Source of the DNA: Psychromicrobium silvestre
GTDB lineage: Bacteria; Actinomycetota; Actinomycetes; Actinomycetales; Micrococcaceae
Direction: 5' to 3'
Assembly (NCBI RefSeq): GCF_013408295.1
Contig: NZ_JACBYQ010000002.1
Location: 1,364,001 to 1,428,000, forward strand
Length of the DNA stretch: 64,000 nt
The notes beneath the pieces are model-generated. The model made no database searches. It saw only the letters and a program-made list of their open reading frames with translations, and was not told the DNA's origin. Below, piece by piece: positions 43,201 to 52,966 of this stretch. Within the stretch, counting starts at the first letter, position 1. The number at the start of each line of letters is the position of its first letter. Both the position numbers and the translations under genes were made by a program.

Positions 43201-45363
43201 ATGTTTCAGACGGTTTTGGTGGCCAACCGGGGCGAAATCGCCTGCCGGGTGATCAAAACCCTGCGCCAGCTAGGCATCCGTTCGGTCGCGGTCTATAGCG
43301 AGGCCGACGCCGGAGCCCGGCACGTACGGGAAGCGGACCTGGCGCTGTGCATTGGCCCCGCATCGGCTGCCGAGAGTTACCTCAATATCGAGGCCGTCCT
43401 GGAGGCTTGCCGGAAATCCGGAGCGCAGGCCGTGCACCCCGGCTATGGCTTCCTGAGCGAGAACTTGGCCTTCGCCCAAGCGCTTGAAGCCGAGGGCATT
43501 ACCTTTATTGGCCCCAACGTGGGCGCGCTCAACGTGATGGGTGACAAGATTCGCTCCAAGAATCATGTCCAGGAACATGGCGTACCCGTGGTGCCGGGGA
43601 TAGCCGAGCCGGGGCTGAGTGATGAAGCCCTGATTGAGGCCGCCGAACAGATCGGTTATCCCATCCTGATCAAGCCCTCCGCGGGTGGTGGCGGCAAGGG
43701 CATGCACTCTGTTTTCTCCGCTGAGGAGCTGCCGGAGACGCTCAAAACCGCGCGTCGGGTGGCGGCCTCCGCCTTCGGCGACGACACCCTTTTCCTAGAA
43801 CGCTTGGTAGCTACCCCACGGCATATCGAGGTGCAGATCCTGGCGGATAACCACGGCAACGTGATCCACCTGGGCGAGCGGGAATGCTCGCTGCAAAGAA
43901 GGCATCAGAAGGTGATTGAGGAAGCTCCTTCGGTGCTGCTGGACGAAGCGACCCGAGCCCGGATTGGTGAAGCAGCGTGCAATGCCGCCCGCAGCGTGAA
44001 CTACAGCGGCGCCGGTACGGTGGAATTCCTGGTCTCCGATCAAGCCCCGGACGAGTTCTTCTTCATGGAGATGAATACCCGACTTCAGGTGGAACATCCG
44101 GTCACCGAAATGGTGACTCAGCTCGACCTGGTCGAATGGCAGGTGCGGATCGCGGCCGGTGAGCCGCTCACCATGTCTCAGGCCGACGTCGTACTCAAGG
44201 GGCATGCCGTGGAAGCCCGGCTCTACGCGGAGAACCCGGAACGTGGCTTCCTGCCGGAGACCGGCACCGTGCTGGTCCACCACGATCCTCCCCAGCCGCT
44301 CCCCAACCTCGCAGGCTCGGCTGGGTACCCCGGCGGCAGTGGCCCCACCCAGCCGCTCCCCAACCTCGCAGGCTCGGCCGGGTACCCCGGCGGCAGTGGG
44401 CCCACCCAGTCCCTCCCCAACCTCGCAGGCTCGGCCGGGTACCCCGGCGGCAGTGGCCCCACCCAGCCCCGAGGTGGGGTGATCCGCAACGACTCCGCAC
44501 TGATCGACGGGCTGGAAATCGGTTCGAATTACGATCCCATGCTGGCCAAGATCATTGCCTGGGGTCCAGACCGGGAATCGGCGCTGAACACCTTGGACGG
44601 CGCCCTCGCCAATACCGTGGTGCTCGGAGTGGGTACTAACACCGAGTACCTGCGGATGCTGATCAATGATCAGGACGTGCGGGCGGGCAAGCTCGACACC
44701 ACCATGATCGAGCGGAAACTGGCGGCCGGGGCCTTTGAATTCGCGGCTCCCGGGGCGGCTGAGTTCCAAGCAGCGGCCCAATTCTTCGCGGCCCGGCTGA
44801 TTGGCGACGGCGTCTGGAACCGTGCCGACGGCTGGCGGGTCGGGGCGCACCGGCAGCTCAGCTTCTCGATAGCTTACGGTGCCGATATTCACCTGGTAAC
44901 GGTTGGCGATGGCGACTTGGAGCTCGACGGCGACCAACTGGCCTTGACCGTCGATGGACAGCGGGAGCACTGGACCTTCGCCTTCGACGAATCGGACGAA
45001 ACCCTGTGGCTCGGACGGGACGGCGCGAGCTTTGCCTTGCGCAAGGTGAGCCGCCGGGAACTTGTGCAGGCCAAGAACGATTCAATGGGTCGTCCCGAGG
45101 GTACGGTCGATCCGGTGCTGCGCTCGCCGATGCCCGGCACCGTGGTCTCGATTTCGGTCAGCGACGGCGAAGAGGTCGCCGAGGGGCAGAGCCTGCTCGC
45201 CGTCGAAGCCATGAAAATGGAACACCAACTGAGCGCCGGGGTGGCCGGCATCGTCCAGCTCTCTGTGCGCACCGGTGACCTGGTCAAAGCGGATCAGATC
45301 GTCGCCACTATTCACCCCAAGCCGGTCACAAGCCAGGCAGAATCCATCGAGGAGCAATCATGA
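43201..45363 (+). CDS. accA1: Acyl-CoA carboxylase biotin carboxylase/BCCP subunit with in-frame repeat insertion
   Basis: 720 residues from ATG 43201 ([18 protein letters not shown]), AAGGA upstream; ATG 43195 is possible. Biotin carboxylase domain: [14 protein letters not shown] (ATP grasp), [28 protein letters not shown] and [15 protein letters not shown]. The C-terminal biotinyl domain has EAMKMEH with the biotin-Lys. Residues about 365-421 are three copies of [19 protein letters not shown], between [15 protein letters not shown] and the [13 protein letters not shown] strand. Relatives have only a short loop there, and without the insert the length (663) is normal. The stop overlaps the dehydrogenase as ATGA. 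Confidence 0.94.
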   Translation: MFQTVLVANRGEIACRVIKTLRQLGIRSVAVYSEADAGARHVREADLALCIGPASAAESYLNIEAVLEACRKSGAQAVHPGYGFLSENLAFAQALEAEGITFIGPNVGALNVMGDKIRSKNHVQEHGVPVVPGIAEPGLSDEALIEAAEQIGYPILIKPSAGGGGKGMHSVFSAEELPETLKTARRVAASAFGDDTLFLERLVATPRHIEVQILADNHGNVIHLGERECSLQRRHQKVIEEAPSVLLDEATRARIGEAACNAARSVNYSGAGTVEFLVSDQAPDEFFFMEMNTRLQVEHPVTEMVTQLDLVEWQVRIAAGEPLTMSQADVVLKGHAVEARLYAENPERGFLPETGTVLVHHDPPQPLPNLAGSAGYPGGSGPTQPLPNLAGSAGYPGGSGPTQSLPNLAGSAGYPGGSGPTQPRGGVIRNDSALIDGLEIGSNYDPMLAKIIAWGPDRESALNTLDGALANTVVLGVGTNTEYLRMLINDQDVRAGKLDTTMIERKLAAGAFEFAAPGAAEFQAAAQFFAARLIGDGVWNRADGWRVGAHRQLSFSIAYGADIHLVTVGDGDLELDGDQLALTVDGQREHWTFAFDESDETLWLGRDGASFALRKVSRRELVQAKNDSMGRPEGTVDPVLRSPMPGTVVSISVSDGEEVAEGQSLLAVEAMKMEHQLSAGVAGIVQLSVRTGDLVKADQIVATIHPKPVTSQAESIEEQS
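44293..44463 (+). repeat. Three tandem 57-bp in-frame units inside accA1
   Basis: Units 44293-44349, 44350-44406 and 44407-44463, each encoding 19 residues, with 1-3 base differences between units. Each contains the palindromic core GCCGGGTACCCCGGC (CTGGG variant in unit 1) and partly inverted ends (GCCGC near the left, GCGGC near the right in units 1-2). Confidence 0.95.
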
Positions 45364-46532
45364 CCACATCCGAGGGCTACGGCCTGAGCGAGGAGTACCA
45401 GGACCTGAGTGACACGGTCCGCGAGTTCGCCGATGAAGTGGTGGCTCCGGTCTCCGCGAAACACGATGAGGAACACAGCTTCCCTTACGAAGTGGTCAAG
45501 CAGATGGGGGAGATGGGCCTGTTCGGGTTGCCGTTCCCGGAGGAATACGGTGGCATGGGCGGCGATTACTTCGCGCTGGCTCTGGCTCTGGAGCAATTGG
45601 GCCGGGTGGACCAGTCGGTGGCTATCACCCTGGAGGCCGGAGTCTCGCTCGGTGCCATGCCGGTTTACCGCTTCGGTACCGAGGAGCAGAAACAGCAGTG
45701 GCTGCCGATGCTGGCCTCCGCTCAGGCGCTCGCCGGTTTCGGGCTGACCGAGCCGGAAGCGGGATCCGACGCCGGTGGCACCAAGACCCGGGCTCGCTTG
45801 AATAACGGTGAGTGGCTGATCAACGGTAATAAGGAGTTCATTACGAACTCCGGAACCGATATCACCAGATTAGTCACGGTGACCGCGGTAACCGGGGAAT
45901 CCACCCGGGCTGACGGTAGCGTGAAGAAGGAAATTTCGACCATTCTGGTACCCACCGATACAGAAGGGTTCACCGCGGAGAAGGCCTACAACAAGGTTGG
46001 CTGGAACGCCTCCGATACGCACCCGCTGACCCTGAAGGACGTGAGGGTCCCGGAGGCAAATTTGCTCGGTGAGCAGGGTCGAGGCTACGCGAACTTCCTC
46101 TCCATTCTGGATGAGGGCCGGATCGCGATTGCCGCGCTGGCTACCGGTGCAGCACAAGGTTGCGTGGACGAATCCGTTCGCTACGCCAAGCAGCGTTTCG
46201 CCTTCGGTAACAATATTGGCAGCTACCAGGCCATCCAGTTCAAGATTGCCCGGATGGCGGCCAGGGCGCACACCGCCCGACTGGCCTACTACGACGCCGC
46301 AGCCCGGATGCTGGCCGGTAAGCCGTTTAAGACCGAAGCCGCGATGGCAAAGATGGTGGCCGGCGAGGCTGCCATGGACAATGCCCGGGACGCCACCCAG
46401 GTGTTCGGCGGTTACGGCTTCATCAATGAGTTCACCGTCTCGCGTCACTACCGCGATTCGAAGATACTGGAGGTGGGTGAAGGCACCACCGAGGTTCAGC
46501 TGATGCTGATCGCCAGGGAATTGGGCCTCTAA
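45360..46532 (+). CDS. Acyl-CoA dehydrogenase of the leucine operon (FadE19-like)
   Basis: 390 residues. Flavin and substrate signatures: [35 protein letters not shown] and [19 protein letters not shown]. The catalytic Glu is in [19 protein letters not shown], the usual position for short/medium-chain enzymes. By position it should oxidise isovaleryl-CoA (or another branched acyl-CoA) to 3-methylcrotonyl-CoA, the carboxylase substrate; M. tuberculosis has FadE19 in this slot. The ATGA overlap with accA1 indicates coupling. Confidence 0.9.
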   Translation: MTTSEGYGLSEEYQDLSDTVREFADEVVAPVSAKHDEEHSFPYEVVKQMGEMGLFGLPFPEEYGGMGGDYFALALALEQLGRVDQSVAITLEAGVSLGAMPVYRFGTEEQKQQWLPMLASAQALAGFGLTEPEAGSDAGGTKTRARLNNGEWLINGNKEFITNSGTDITRLVTVTAVTGESTRADGSVKKEISTILVPTDTEGFTAEKAYNKVGWNASDTHPLTLKDVRVPEANLLGEQGRGYANFLSILDEGRIAIAALATGAAQGCVDESVRYAKQRFAFGNNIGSYQAIQFKIARMAARAHTARLAYYDAAARMLAGKPFKTEAAMAKMVAGEAAMDNARDATQVFGGYGFINEFTVSRHYRDSKILEVGEGTTEVQLMLIARELGL

Positions 46533-46584
46533 GCTTCTGGACAAAGAGTCTGAACAGCGCCTCCGAACAGCGAAGGGATCGACG

Positions 46585-47457
46585 ATGATCGACAAGACAG
46601 TAGCTAGCTCCGCAGAGGCGGTCGCGGACATTCCCGACGGCGCTTCGCTCGCCGTCGGCGGCTTTGGGTTGTGCGGCATCCCGGTGGCGCTGATCGATGC
46701 ACTGCACGCTCAGGGCACCTCCGAGCTGGAAACGGTGAGCAATAACTGCGGCGTGGACGACTGGGGGCTGGGTATCCTGCTCAAGGACGGCCGGATCCGG
46801 CGCACCATTTCCTCCTATGTGGGGGAGAATAAGGAATTTGCCCGGCAGTACCTCTCCGGTGAGCTGGAGGTGGTTCTCACCCCGCAGGGTACCCTGGCAG
46901 AGAAGCTGCGAGCTGGGGGAGCGGGCATCCCCGCTTTCTTCACCACCGCCGGTGTGGGCACCCAAGTGTCCGACGGCGGCCTGCCGCAGAAATATGATGC
47001 CGAGGGCAATGTGCTGATCGCCTCCGAAGCTAAGGAAGTTCGTGAATTCAATGGTGCCGACTATGTGCTGGAAGAATCGCTGACTCCCGACTTTGCCCTG
47101 GTGCACGCAGCGAAAGGGGACCGGCACGGCAATCTGGTTTTTCACGCCACCGCAATGAACTTCAATCCGCTCTGTGCGATGGCGGGCAAGGTCACCATCG
47201 CCGAGGTGGAAGAACTCGTGGAACCCGGTGAGTTGGACCCCGAGCAGATTCATCTGCCCGGCATCTTTGTGCAACGGATCGTAGAGGTACCCGCGGGTTC
47301 GCCGCAGGCGGAGAAACGAATTGAGAAGCGGACGGTTTCGGCCTCGGCCGCGGACACTGCGAAAATCGCTGCCGAACATCCCCTGCCGCTCCCCAACCTC
47401 GCGAGCTCGGCCGGGGACCCCAGCGGCAGTGGGCCCAATCAAGTCGTAGGAGGCTAA
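46585..47457 (+). CDS. scoA: 3-oxoacid CoA-transferase subunit A, with C-terminal repeat unit
   Basis: 290 residues. Family features: [17 protein letters not shown] near the N-terminus, [36 protein letters not shown] and [14 protein letters not shown]. With ScoB it moves CoA from succinyl-CoA to acetoacetate, activating the end product of leucine degradation. Residues 267-285 ([19 protein letters not shown]) are a copy of the 19-residue repeat seen in accA1; the normal protein would end near AEHP. scoB begins 4 bp after the stop. Confidence 0.93.
   Translation: MIDKTVASSAEAVADIPDGASLAVGGFGLCGIPVALIDALHAQGTSELETVSNNCGVDDWGLGILLKDGRIRRTISSYVGENKEFARQYLSGELEVVLTPQGTLAEKLRAGGAGIPAFFTTAGVGTQVSDGGLPQKYDAEGNVLIASEAKEVREFNGADYVLEESLTPDFALVHAAKGDRHGNLVFHATAMNFNPLCAMAGKVTIAEVEELVEPGELDPEQIHLPGIFVQRIVEVPAGSPQAEKRIEKRTVSASAADTAKIAAEHPLPLPNLASSAGDPSGSGPNQVVGG
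47383..47439 (+). repeat. Single 57-bp in-frame repeat unit at the 3' end of scoA
   Basis: Same family and same reading frame as the accA1 array, about 85% identical by eye. Here the ends form a perfect inverted repeat: CTGCCGCT ... AGCGGCAG. Confidence 0.88.
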
Positions 47458-47461
47458 GGCA

Positions 47462-48136
47462 ATGGCGCTGGAAATCAAAGGACTGAGTCGTAACGAACTG
47501 GCTGCCCGGGTGGCTCAGGAACTACAGAACGGCCAATACGTGAACCTGGGCATCGGCATGCCCACACTGATCCCGAATTACATTCCGGAAGGCGTCGAGG
47601 TGGTGCTGCACTCCGAAAACGGGATTCTAGGCACCGGGCCATATCCCACCGAGGATGCCGTGGACCCGGACCTGATCAATGCAGGCAAGGAAACCGTCAC
47701 CGTGAACCAGGGCGCCGCCTTCTTCGACTCTGCGGCTTCCTTCGGCATGGTGCGCGGCGGTCACGTTGATGTGGCTGTGCTCGGTGCCATGGAGGTGGCG
47801 CAGAACGGTGATCTGGCCAATTGGATGATCCCGGGCAAAATGGTCAAAGGCATGGGTGGCGCGATGGATCTGGTCTTTGGTGCCAAACGGCTGATCGTGA
47901 TGATGGAACACGTGGACAAGAACGGGAAGCCAAAAATTCTGGCCGAGTGCACGCTTCCGCTGACCGGTAAGGGCTGCGTGGACCGGATCATTACCGATCG
48001 GGCGGTGATTGATGTGGTGGCCGATGAGGAAGGTGCCGGGAAGCACTTGGTGCTCCGCGAGGTCGCTCCCGGACTGAGCGTCGAGGATGTGGTCGCGGCC
48101 ACCGGGGCGCCGTTAAAGGTGGAGCTCGATGCCTGA
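47462..48136 (+). CDS. scoB: 3-oxoacid CoA-transferase subunit B
   Basis: 224 residues, ATG behind GGAGG of the scoA end. [17 protein letters not shown] and the catalytic-Glu motif [13 protein letters not shown] are clear, with [14 protein letters not shown] and [18 protein letters not shown]. Partner of ScoA. Its last codons overlap the MaoC gene by 8 bp. Confidence 0.95.
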   Translation: MALEIKGLSRNELAARVAQELQNGQYVNLGIGMPTLIPNYIPEGVEVVLHSENGILGTGPYPTEDAVDPDLINAGKETVTVNQGAAFFDSAASFGMVRGGHVDVAVLGAMEVAQNGDLANWMIPGKMVKGMGGAMDLVFGAKRLIVMMEHVDKNGKPKILAECTLPLTGKGCVDRIITDRAVIDVVADEEGAGKHLVLREVAPGLSVEDVVAATGAPLKVELDA

Positions 48137-48671
48137 ATCGAAGGGCGAATCGCTTCCCGTCGTCGAGCAGCGCGGCCTCTATTACGCTGAGCTGCAGACC
48201 GACGTCGTCTATGCCCACCGGCCCGGACGCACCGTAACCGAGGCTGATAACGTCCTTTTCACCACGCTGACCATGAACACCCAGGCGCTGCACCTGGATG
48301 CTGCCTGGAGCGCCGGACAGCCCTTTGGGCAGCGCCTGATGAACTCGATGTTCACGCTCTCCACGATGGTGGGCCAATCGGTAACCCAGTTAACCCAGGG
48401 CACCATTATTGGCCAGCTTGGGATGAGCGAGATCAGCTTCCCGCACCCGCTGTTCCACGGGGACACCCTGTACACCGAGACCGAAGTCACCGAGAAGAGG
48501 CTCTCCGGCTCCCGGCCTGGACAGGGCATTGTCACGATGCGGCACACCGGCAAAAATCAGCACGGCGAGGTGGTGGGGCTGGCCAGTAGGACGTGTTTGA
48601 TCTGGGTGGACGCGGAAGCTCAGCGCAAGGCTGAAGCAGGGAAAGAAGCAGGAAAAGAGGCCCAGTCATGA
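48129..48671 (+). CDS. MaoC-family (R)-specific enoyl-CoA hydratase of leucine catabolism
   Basis: 180 residues of the hot-dog fold: [42 protein letters not shown] is the MaoC hydratase region with Asn and His acid-base residues (N-x-Q-x-LHxD). In M. tuberculosis the MaoC protein Rv2499c next to CitE Rv2498c hydrates 3-methylglutaconyl-CoA to (R)-HMG-CoA; this gene has the same position, so that reaction is inferred. A Lys/Glu-rich repeat ([12 protein letters not shown]) ends the protein. ATGA overlap with citE. Confidence 0.88.
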   Translation: MPESKGESLPVVEQRGLYYAELQTDVVYAHRPGRTVTEADNVLFTTLTMNTQALHLDAAWSAGQPFGQRLMNSMFTLSTMVGQSVTQLTQGTIIGQLGMSEISFPHPLFHGDTLYTETEVTEKRLSGSRPGQGIVTMRHTGKNQHGEVVGLASRTCLIWVDAEAQRKAEAGKEAGKEAQS

Positions 48672-49495
48672 CGGTGATTTACCCGCCCTTTGAGATGGGG
48701 CCCTCGCTGCTGTTCTGCCCGGCGGATCGGCCCGAGCGCTATGCGAAAGCAGCCGAGCGGGCGGATGCGGTGATCCTAGATCTGGAGGACGCCGTCGCCC
48801 CCGAGGCCAAGGCTGCGGCTCGGCAGGCGCTGCAGGAAAACCTGCTCGATCCGGAGCGAACCATCGTCCGAGTGAATCCGCTCGGCACCCCGGAATTTGC
48901 CCTCGATACGGAGGCGCTGCGGGCCACCCCGTACCGGACCGTGATGGTGGCGAAAGCGGAGAGCGGCCAGGCCATTGTCGCCGCGCTCACCGATTATTCG
49001 GTGCTTGCCCTTTGCGAGACCGCGCTCGGCGTGGTGCGAGCCGCCGAAATTGCTCAAGCCCGCAATGTGGTGGGGCTGATGTGGGGTGCCGAGGATCTGG
49101 TGGCTTCGCTGGGCGGTAGCTCCTCCAGAACGGACGACGGCGGCTACCGGGCAGTGGCGCTACAGGCCAGGTCCCAGGTGCTACTGGCCGCGGGCGCTTT
49201 CGGTAAAGCGGCGATTGATGCGGTGTATTTGAACATCCCGGATATCGACGGACTCTACCAAGAGGCACAGGATGCGGTGGCTTGTGGCTTTTCCGCTACC
49301 GCCTGCATTCACCCTTCTCAAGTTGAGCATCTTCGGCGGGCGTACCTGCCGCCACGAGCCGATATCGAATATGCCCAGGCGTTATTGATGGCTGCGGACG
49401 AAGCAGAGAATGGTGTTTTTAGCTTCCAGGGCAGGATGATCGATGGCCCGGTGCTCAAACAGGCCGAGCAGACTTTGCGGAGGGCGTCCTCTTGA
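48668..49495 (+). CDS. citE: HpcH/HpaI-family CitE-like beta-hydroxyacyl-CoA lyase
   Basis: 275 residues. FCPADRPERYAKAAERADAVILDLEDAV is the N-terminal CitE signature, with the Mg2+-binding and catalytic residues in VRVNPLG, ALCETALGVVRAAEIA and GAEDLVASLG. The mycobacterial counterpart Rv2498c cleaves (R)-HMG-CoA and (S)-citramalyl-CoA, linking leucine catabolism to itaconate breakdown. No classical HMG-CoA lyase is seen in this operon, supporting the same role. The stop lies 5 bp before the third 57-bp inverted repeat. Confidence 0.9.
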   Translation: MTVIYPPFEMGPSLLFCPADRPERYAKAAERADAVILDLEDAVAPEAKAAARQALQENLLDPERTIVRVNPLGTPEFALDTEALRATPYRTVMVAKAESGQAIVAALTDYSVLALCETALGVVRAAEIAQARNVVGLMWGAEDLVASLGGSSSRTDDGGYRAVALQARSQVLLAAGAFGKAAIDAVYLNIPDIDGLYQEAQDAVACGFSATACIHPSQVEHLRRAYLPPRADIEYAQALLMAADEAENGVFSFQGRMIDGPVLKQAEQTLRRASS

Positions 49496-49500
49496 ATCGC

Positions 49501-49557
49501 CGAGTGTGGAGATCTGCACGCTAAAACCGGTTTATAACGTGCAGATCTCCACACTCG
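49501..49557. repeat. Dispersed 57-bp inverted repeat, copy 3
   Basis: Arms CGAGTGTGGAGATCTGCAC and GTGCAGATCTCCACACTCG are a perfect 19-bp pair around a 19-base centre. It separates citE from dxr. Confidence 0.94.
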
Positions 49558-49579
49558 ATGAATGCGGGATACTGGAAAC

Positions 49580-50818
49580 ATGTCGATTGATGCCCGCCGT
49601 GAGAACCCTGCCATTAGTAATGCCGCCCCGCGTAGGGTGGCGATTCTTGGCTCGACCGGTTCGATTGGCACTCAGGCGCTCGACGTCGTCGAACGTGCCT
49701 TTGACGAGGAGGGTGCGCCGCGGTTCCTGGTCACCGCCCTGAGCGCCGGGGGAGCCAATCTGGACCTGCTGGCTCGGCAGGCGGTCAGTACTCGGGCAGC
49801 AGTGATAGGCATTGCAAGCGGTGACCCGGCCGAATTACTGAAGAAAATCCACGAACTGGCTCCGGGATATCAGCCACAGATCGAAGCCGGTCCGCAGGCC
49901 GCGGCCACCATTGCCGGACTCGAGGCCGACGTCGTCCTGAATGGAATCACCGGTTCTATCGGCCTGGCTCCCACCCTGTCCGCGCTCAAGTCGGGTGCCA
50001 TCTTGGCGCTGGCCAATAAGGAATCGCTGATTGTCGGCGGTCAACTAGTCAAGGATGCCGCCGCTCCCGGGCAGCTGGTTCCAGTTGATTCTGAGCACTC
50101 CGCGATAGCGCAGTGCCTGCGTTCCGGCACGGAACAGGAAGTAGAGAAGCTCATCCTGACCGCCTCGGGCGGCCCCTTCCGGGGCAGGAAGCGGCACGAG
50201 CTCAGCCGGGTCACTCCTGCTGAGGCGCTTAAACATCCCACCTGGGACATGGGTCTTATGGTGACCACAAACTCGGCCACCCTGGTCAATAAGGGGCTGG
50301 AATTGATCGAAGCGCACTTGCTTTTCGATGTCCCCTTGGATCGGATCGAAGTGGTGGTGCATCCGCAATCCGTGGTGCATTCCATGGTGCAGTTCATTGA
50401 CGGTTCAACCATTGCCCAGGCCTCGCCGCCGGACATGCGTTTGCCGATCGCTCTCGGTTTGGCGTGGCCGGAACGGGTCCGCGGCGCCGCACAGCCCTGT
50501 GATTGGAGCAAGGCCACGGAGTGGACCTTCGAACCGCTCGATACCGCCGCCTTCCCCGCCGTCGAACTTGCCAAGGACGCTGCCAAGCAGGGCGGCACCC
50601 ACCCGGCCGTTTTCAATGCCGCCAATGAGGAGGCCGTGCTGGCCTTCCATGCCGGCCGAATCGGCTTCCTGGATATCGTGGACACGGTCGAAGCGATCCT
50701 CAGCGAACATTCAGCGGATTCCACGTTGAGCCTAGAATCCGTATTGGAAGCTGAAACCTGGGCACGTGCGCGAGCCCAGGAACGTTTGACTCTGCAGAAC
50801 TCATCGGAACAACAGTAA
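49580..50818 (+). CDS. dxr: 1-deoxy-D-xylulose 5-phosphate reductoisomerase
   Basis: 412 residues from ATG 49580 behind TGGAAA; ATG 49562 is in frame but starts just after the repeat and has no ribosome site. NADPH motif [18 protein letters not shown], then [12 protein letters not shown], the metal/substrate region [21 protein letters not shown] and [10 protein letters not shown]. First committed step of the MEP isoprenoid pathway. Rip1 protease follows by 9 bp. Confidence 0.97.
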   Translation: MSIDARRENPAISNAAPRRVAILGSTGSIGTQALDVVERAFDEEGAPRFLVTALSAGGANLDLLARQAVSTRAAVIGIASGDPAELLKKIHELAPGYQPQIEAGPQAAATIAGLEADVVLNGITGSIGLAPTLSALKSGAILALANKESLIVGGQLVKDAAAPGQLVPVDSEHSAIAQCLRSGTEQEVEKLILTASGGPFRGRKRHELSRVTPAEALKHPTWDMGLMVTTNSATLVNKGLELIEAHLLFDVPLDRIEVVVHPQSVVHSMVQFIDGSTIAQASPPDMRLPIALGLAWPERVRGAAQPCDWSKATEWTFEPLDTAAFPAVELAKDAAKQGGTHPAVFNAANEEAVLAFHAGRIGFLDIVDTVEAILSEHSADSTLSLESVLEAETWARARAQERLTLQNSSEQQ

Positions 50819-50827
50819 GTACACACA

Positions 50828-52216
50828 GTGACGGTATTGCTTTTCATTCTCGGGGTGCTCTTCGTGGTCCTCGCGGTCGGCGTGTCTATCGCCTTGCACG
50901 AGGTGGGCCACTTGGTGCCCGCGAAGCTCTTCAAGGTCCGGGTCACCCGGTACATGATCGGCTTCGGCCCCACCCTGTGGTCGAAGAAAAAAGGCGAGAC
51001 CGAATACGGCATTAAGGCCATTCCCGCCGGTGGCTACGTTTCGATGATCGGCATGTACCCACCGAACAAAGCGGACGGCAGCATTCGACCCTCCAGCACC
51101 GGCATGTTCCAGACCCTGGCGGAATCCGGCGCCGGCCGGGTGAAGAACTCCAAACGACGGAGCGGGCGATTCGAGCAACTCGCCACCGAGGCCCGCGCCA
51201 TTGCGCACGAGGAAGTTGGGCCGGAGGACGAGAACCGGGTGTTCTACAAGCTCGCGGTCTGGAAAAAGATCATCATCATGCTCGGCGGCCCTTTTATGAA
51301 CCTGCTGATCGGTACCGTGCTGATGGCGGTGCTGCTGATGGGGTTCGGCACCGCGCAGTACACCACCACCCTTTCGGTGGTCAACGCCTGCCAGGTCAAA
51401 GACGGCGAGACCACCCCGGATGTCAATAACTGCACACCCACACCGGCCGCTGCGGCTGGCCTGAAGCCCGGTGACACCATTACCGTTTTCGACGGGAAGA
51501 ATGTCACCAGCTGGGATGAACTGAGCTCATGGATCCGTTCCTCGGCCGGTAAGAACGTCTCGGTGACCGTGCAGCGCAACGGTCAGCCGCTTCAGCTCAC
51601 CATCACTCCAGTGCTGAGCGCCCGCCCCGTACTGACCGCTGCCGGTACCCCGGAGAAGGACGCCAGCGGCAAAGCCGTCACCCAGGAAGTCGGTTTCCTC
51701 GGGGTCAGCCCAACCACCGAGAACGTGCAGCAGCCGATTACCGCTGTGCTCCCCGCGGTGGGCAGCAATATCACCCAGGTGGCCGGCGTCGTGTTCAATC
51801 TTCCCCAACGTCTGGTTGCGGTGGCCCAAGCTGCCTTCAGCTCCGCGCCGCGTGATCCGAACGGCCCGGTCTCCGTGGTCGGCGTCGGTCGGGTGGCCGG
51901 TCAGGTTGCGGCCATGGAGGACGTGCCGCTGAGCGCACGCTTCGCCACGCTGCTCGGCTTGATGGCTGGCTTGAATTTCGCGCTGTGCGTTTTCAACCTG
52001 ATCCCGCTTTTGCCGCTCGACGGCGGTCACGTGCTGGGCGCGCTCTACGAGGCCGCACGGCGGCGGGTCGCCAAGATCTTCAAACGGAAAGACCCCGGCC
52101 CCTTCGACATCGCCAAGCTGCTGCCGGTGACCTATGTGGTGGCCAGCTTGATGCTGGTGATGGGTGCGTTGTTGATCTACGCCGATATCGTCAAACCGGT
52201 CAATCTCTTTGGCTAA
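50828..52216 (+). CDS. rip1: Site-2 protease (RIP metalloprotease)
   Basis: 462 residues, GTG start. The zinc motif HEVGH is in the first helix (VSIALHEVGHLVPAKLF), the third ligand Asp in PLLPLDGGHVLGALYE near residue 398. A PDZ domain lies between (AAGLKPGDTITVFDGKNVTSWDELSSWIRSSAGK). Four membrane helices. Rip1-type enzymes cut membrane anti-sigma factors and other membrane proteins within the bilayer. The dxr-rip1-ispG-GNAT order is shared with M. tuberculosis. The sigma/anti-sigma fusion at 13.7 kb is a possible substrate, purely by inference. Confidence 0.95.
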   Translation: MTVLLFILGVLFVVLAVGVSIALHEVGHLVPAKLFKVRVTRYMIGFGPTLWSKKKGETEYGIKAIPAGGYVSMIGMYPPNKADGSIRPSSTGMFQTLAESGAGRVKNSKRRSGRFEQLATEARAIAHEEVGPEDENRVFYKLAVWKKIIIMLGGPFMNLLIGTVLMAVLLMGFGTAQYTTTLSVVNACQVKDGETTPDVNNCTPTPAAAAGLKPGDTITVFDGKNVTSWDELSSWIRSSAGKNVSVTVQRNGQPLQLTITPVLSARPVLTAAGTPEKDASGKAVTQEVGFLGVSPTTENVQQPITAVLPAVGSNITQVAGVVFNLPQRLVAVAQAAFSSAPRDPNGPVSVVGVGRVAGQVAAMEDVPLSARFATLLGLMAGLNFALCVFNLIPLLPLDGGHVLGALYEAARRRVAKIFKRKDPGPFDIAKLLPVTYVVASLMLVMGALLIYADIVKPVNLFG

Positions 52217-52242
52217 CCTTGTCCCGTTTCGATCGCCAGCGA

Positions 52243-52303
52243 TTGATTTTCAAATATCAAATTAAAGCGGTTGATCTTCTAAGAGCAATTGATTACAGTT
52301 GAT
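52243..52303 (+). promoter_or_regulatory. AT-rich region with repeated TTGAT
   Basis: TTGAT at 52243, 52271, 52289 and 52299 and the invert ATCAA at 52256, directly before the HTH gene at 52306, whose first codons also contain ATTGATCAA. It looks like a multi-site operator for the encoded regulator. Confidence 0.4.
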
Positions 52304-52305
52304 TT

Positions 52306-52920
52306 ATGTTCGTTATGACGATTGATCAACGTAATAGCCGGAAGAACGACGATCTGGTCCCGCTGCTGATCAGCCAGCTAGCAGAGGTTAGTACCGTATT
52401 GCCCTTCGATCGTTCTACCGGAGACGAACTCCAGGCCGTGCTCTCCGAGGCCGCCGCAGTAGTGGAGGCCTCGATGCTGGCGCTGCGGGCGGGGCACTGG
52501 CATATCGGCATCGGGGTGGGGCAGATTGGATCACCTCTGCCCCAGACGTCCAGAGAAGCCAGCGGCAGCGCATTCATTGCTGCCCGAGAGGCCGTGGAAC
52601 AGGCAAAGAAATCCGGAAACCGGGTGCCGCTAGCGGTTCGAGGAGCCGTCCCGAGCAAACAAGTAGACGCCGCCGAGGCGGTGCTCCGCCTGCTCGGCGG
52701 CCTGGTGGTTGCCCGGAGCGCTGCGGAATGGCGGATCCTGGACCAGCTCACCCCGGGGGTGCGCGGAAATCAGGTCGAAGTGGCAACCGCATTGCAGATC
52801 AGTCCACAGGCAGTCAGCAATGCGGTGCGCAGATCCGGCTGGCTGGAGGAATGGTCCGGACGGGAGGCTGCTGCGCTGCTGCTGGACCTCGCCGATCGCA
52901 CCGTGCAGGAGTGGAGCTAA
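52306..52920 (+). CDS. SatD-like / HTH-containing regulator
   Basis: 204 residues. The first half (about 10-120) resembles SatD-type proteins: LRAGHWHIGIGVGQIGSPLPQTSREASGSAF. The C-terminal part has a helix-turn-helix (GNQVEVATALQISPQAVSNAVRRSGWLEEW). The next gene encodes a membrane protein with DUF3307-like features; SatD and DUF3307 genes are often paired, as far as I recall. A second ATG (52315) is possible. Confidence 0.7.
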   Translation: MFVMTIDQRNSRKNDDLVPLLISQLAEVSTVLPFDRSTGDELQAVLSEAAAVVEASMLALRAGHWHIGIGVGQIGSPLPQTSREASGSAFIAAREAVEQAKKSGNRVPLAVRGAVPSKQVDAAEAVLRLLGGLVVARSAAEWRILDQLTPGVRGNQVEVATALQISPQAVSNAVRRSGWLEEWSGREAAALLLDLADRTVQEWS

Positions 52921-52966
52921 GGGTGCCGGACTGTCGGGCAAATGCAGGTAATCGTAGGGTAGGGGT

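Noticed and set aside
43795-44970. 391-residue minus-strand frame opposite accA1, with repeated PAEPARLG-type peptide
   Set aside because: It only reads the 57-bp repeat backwards; codon use supports the plus strand.
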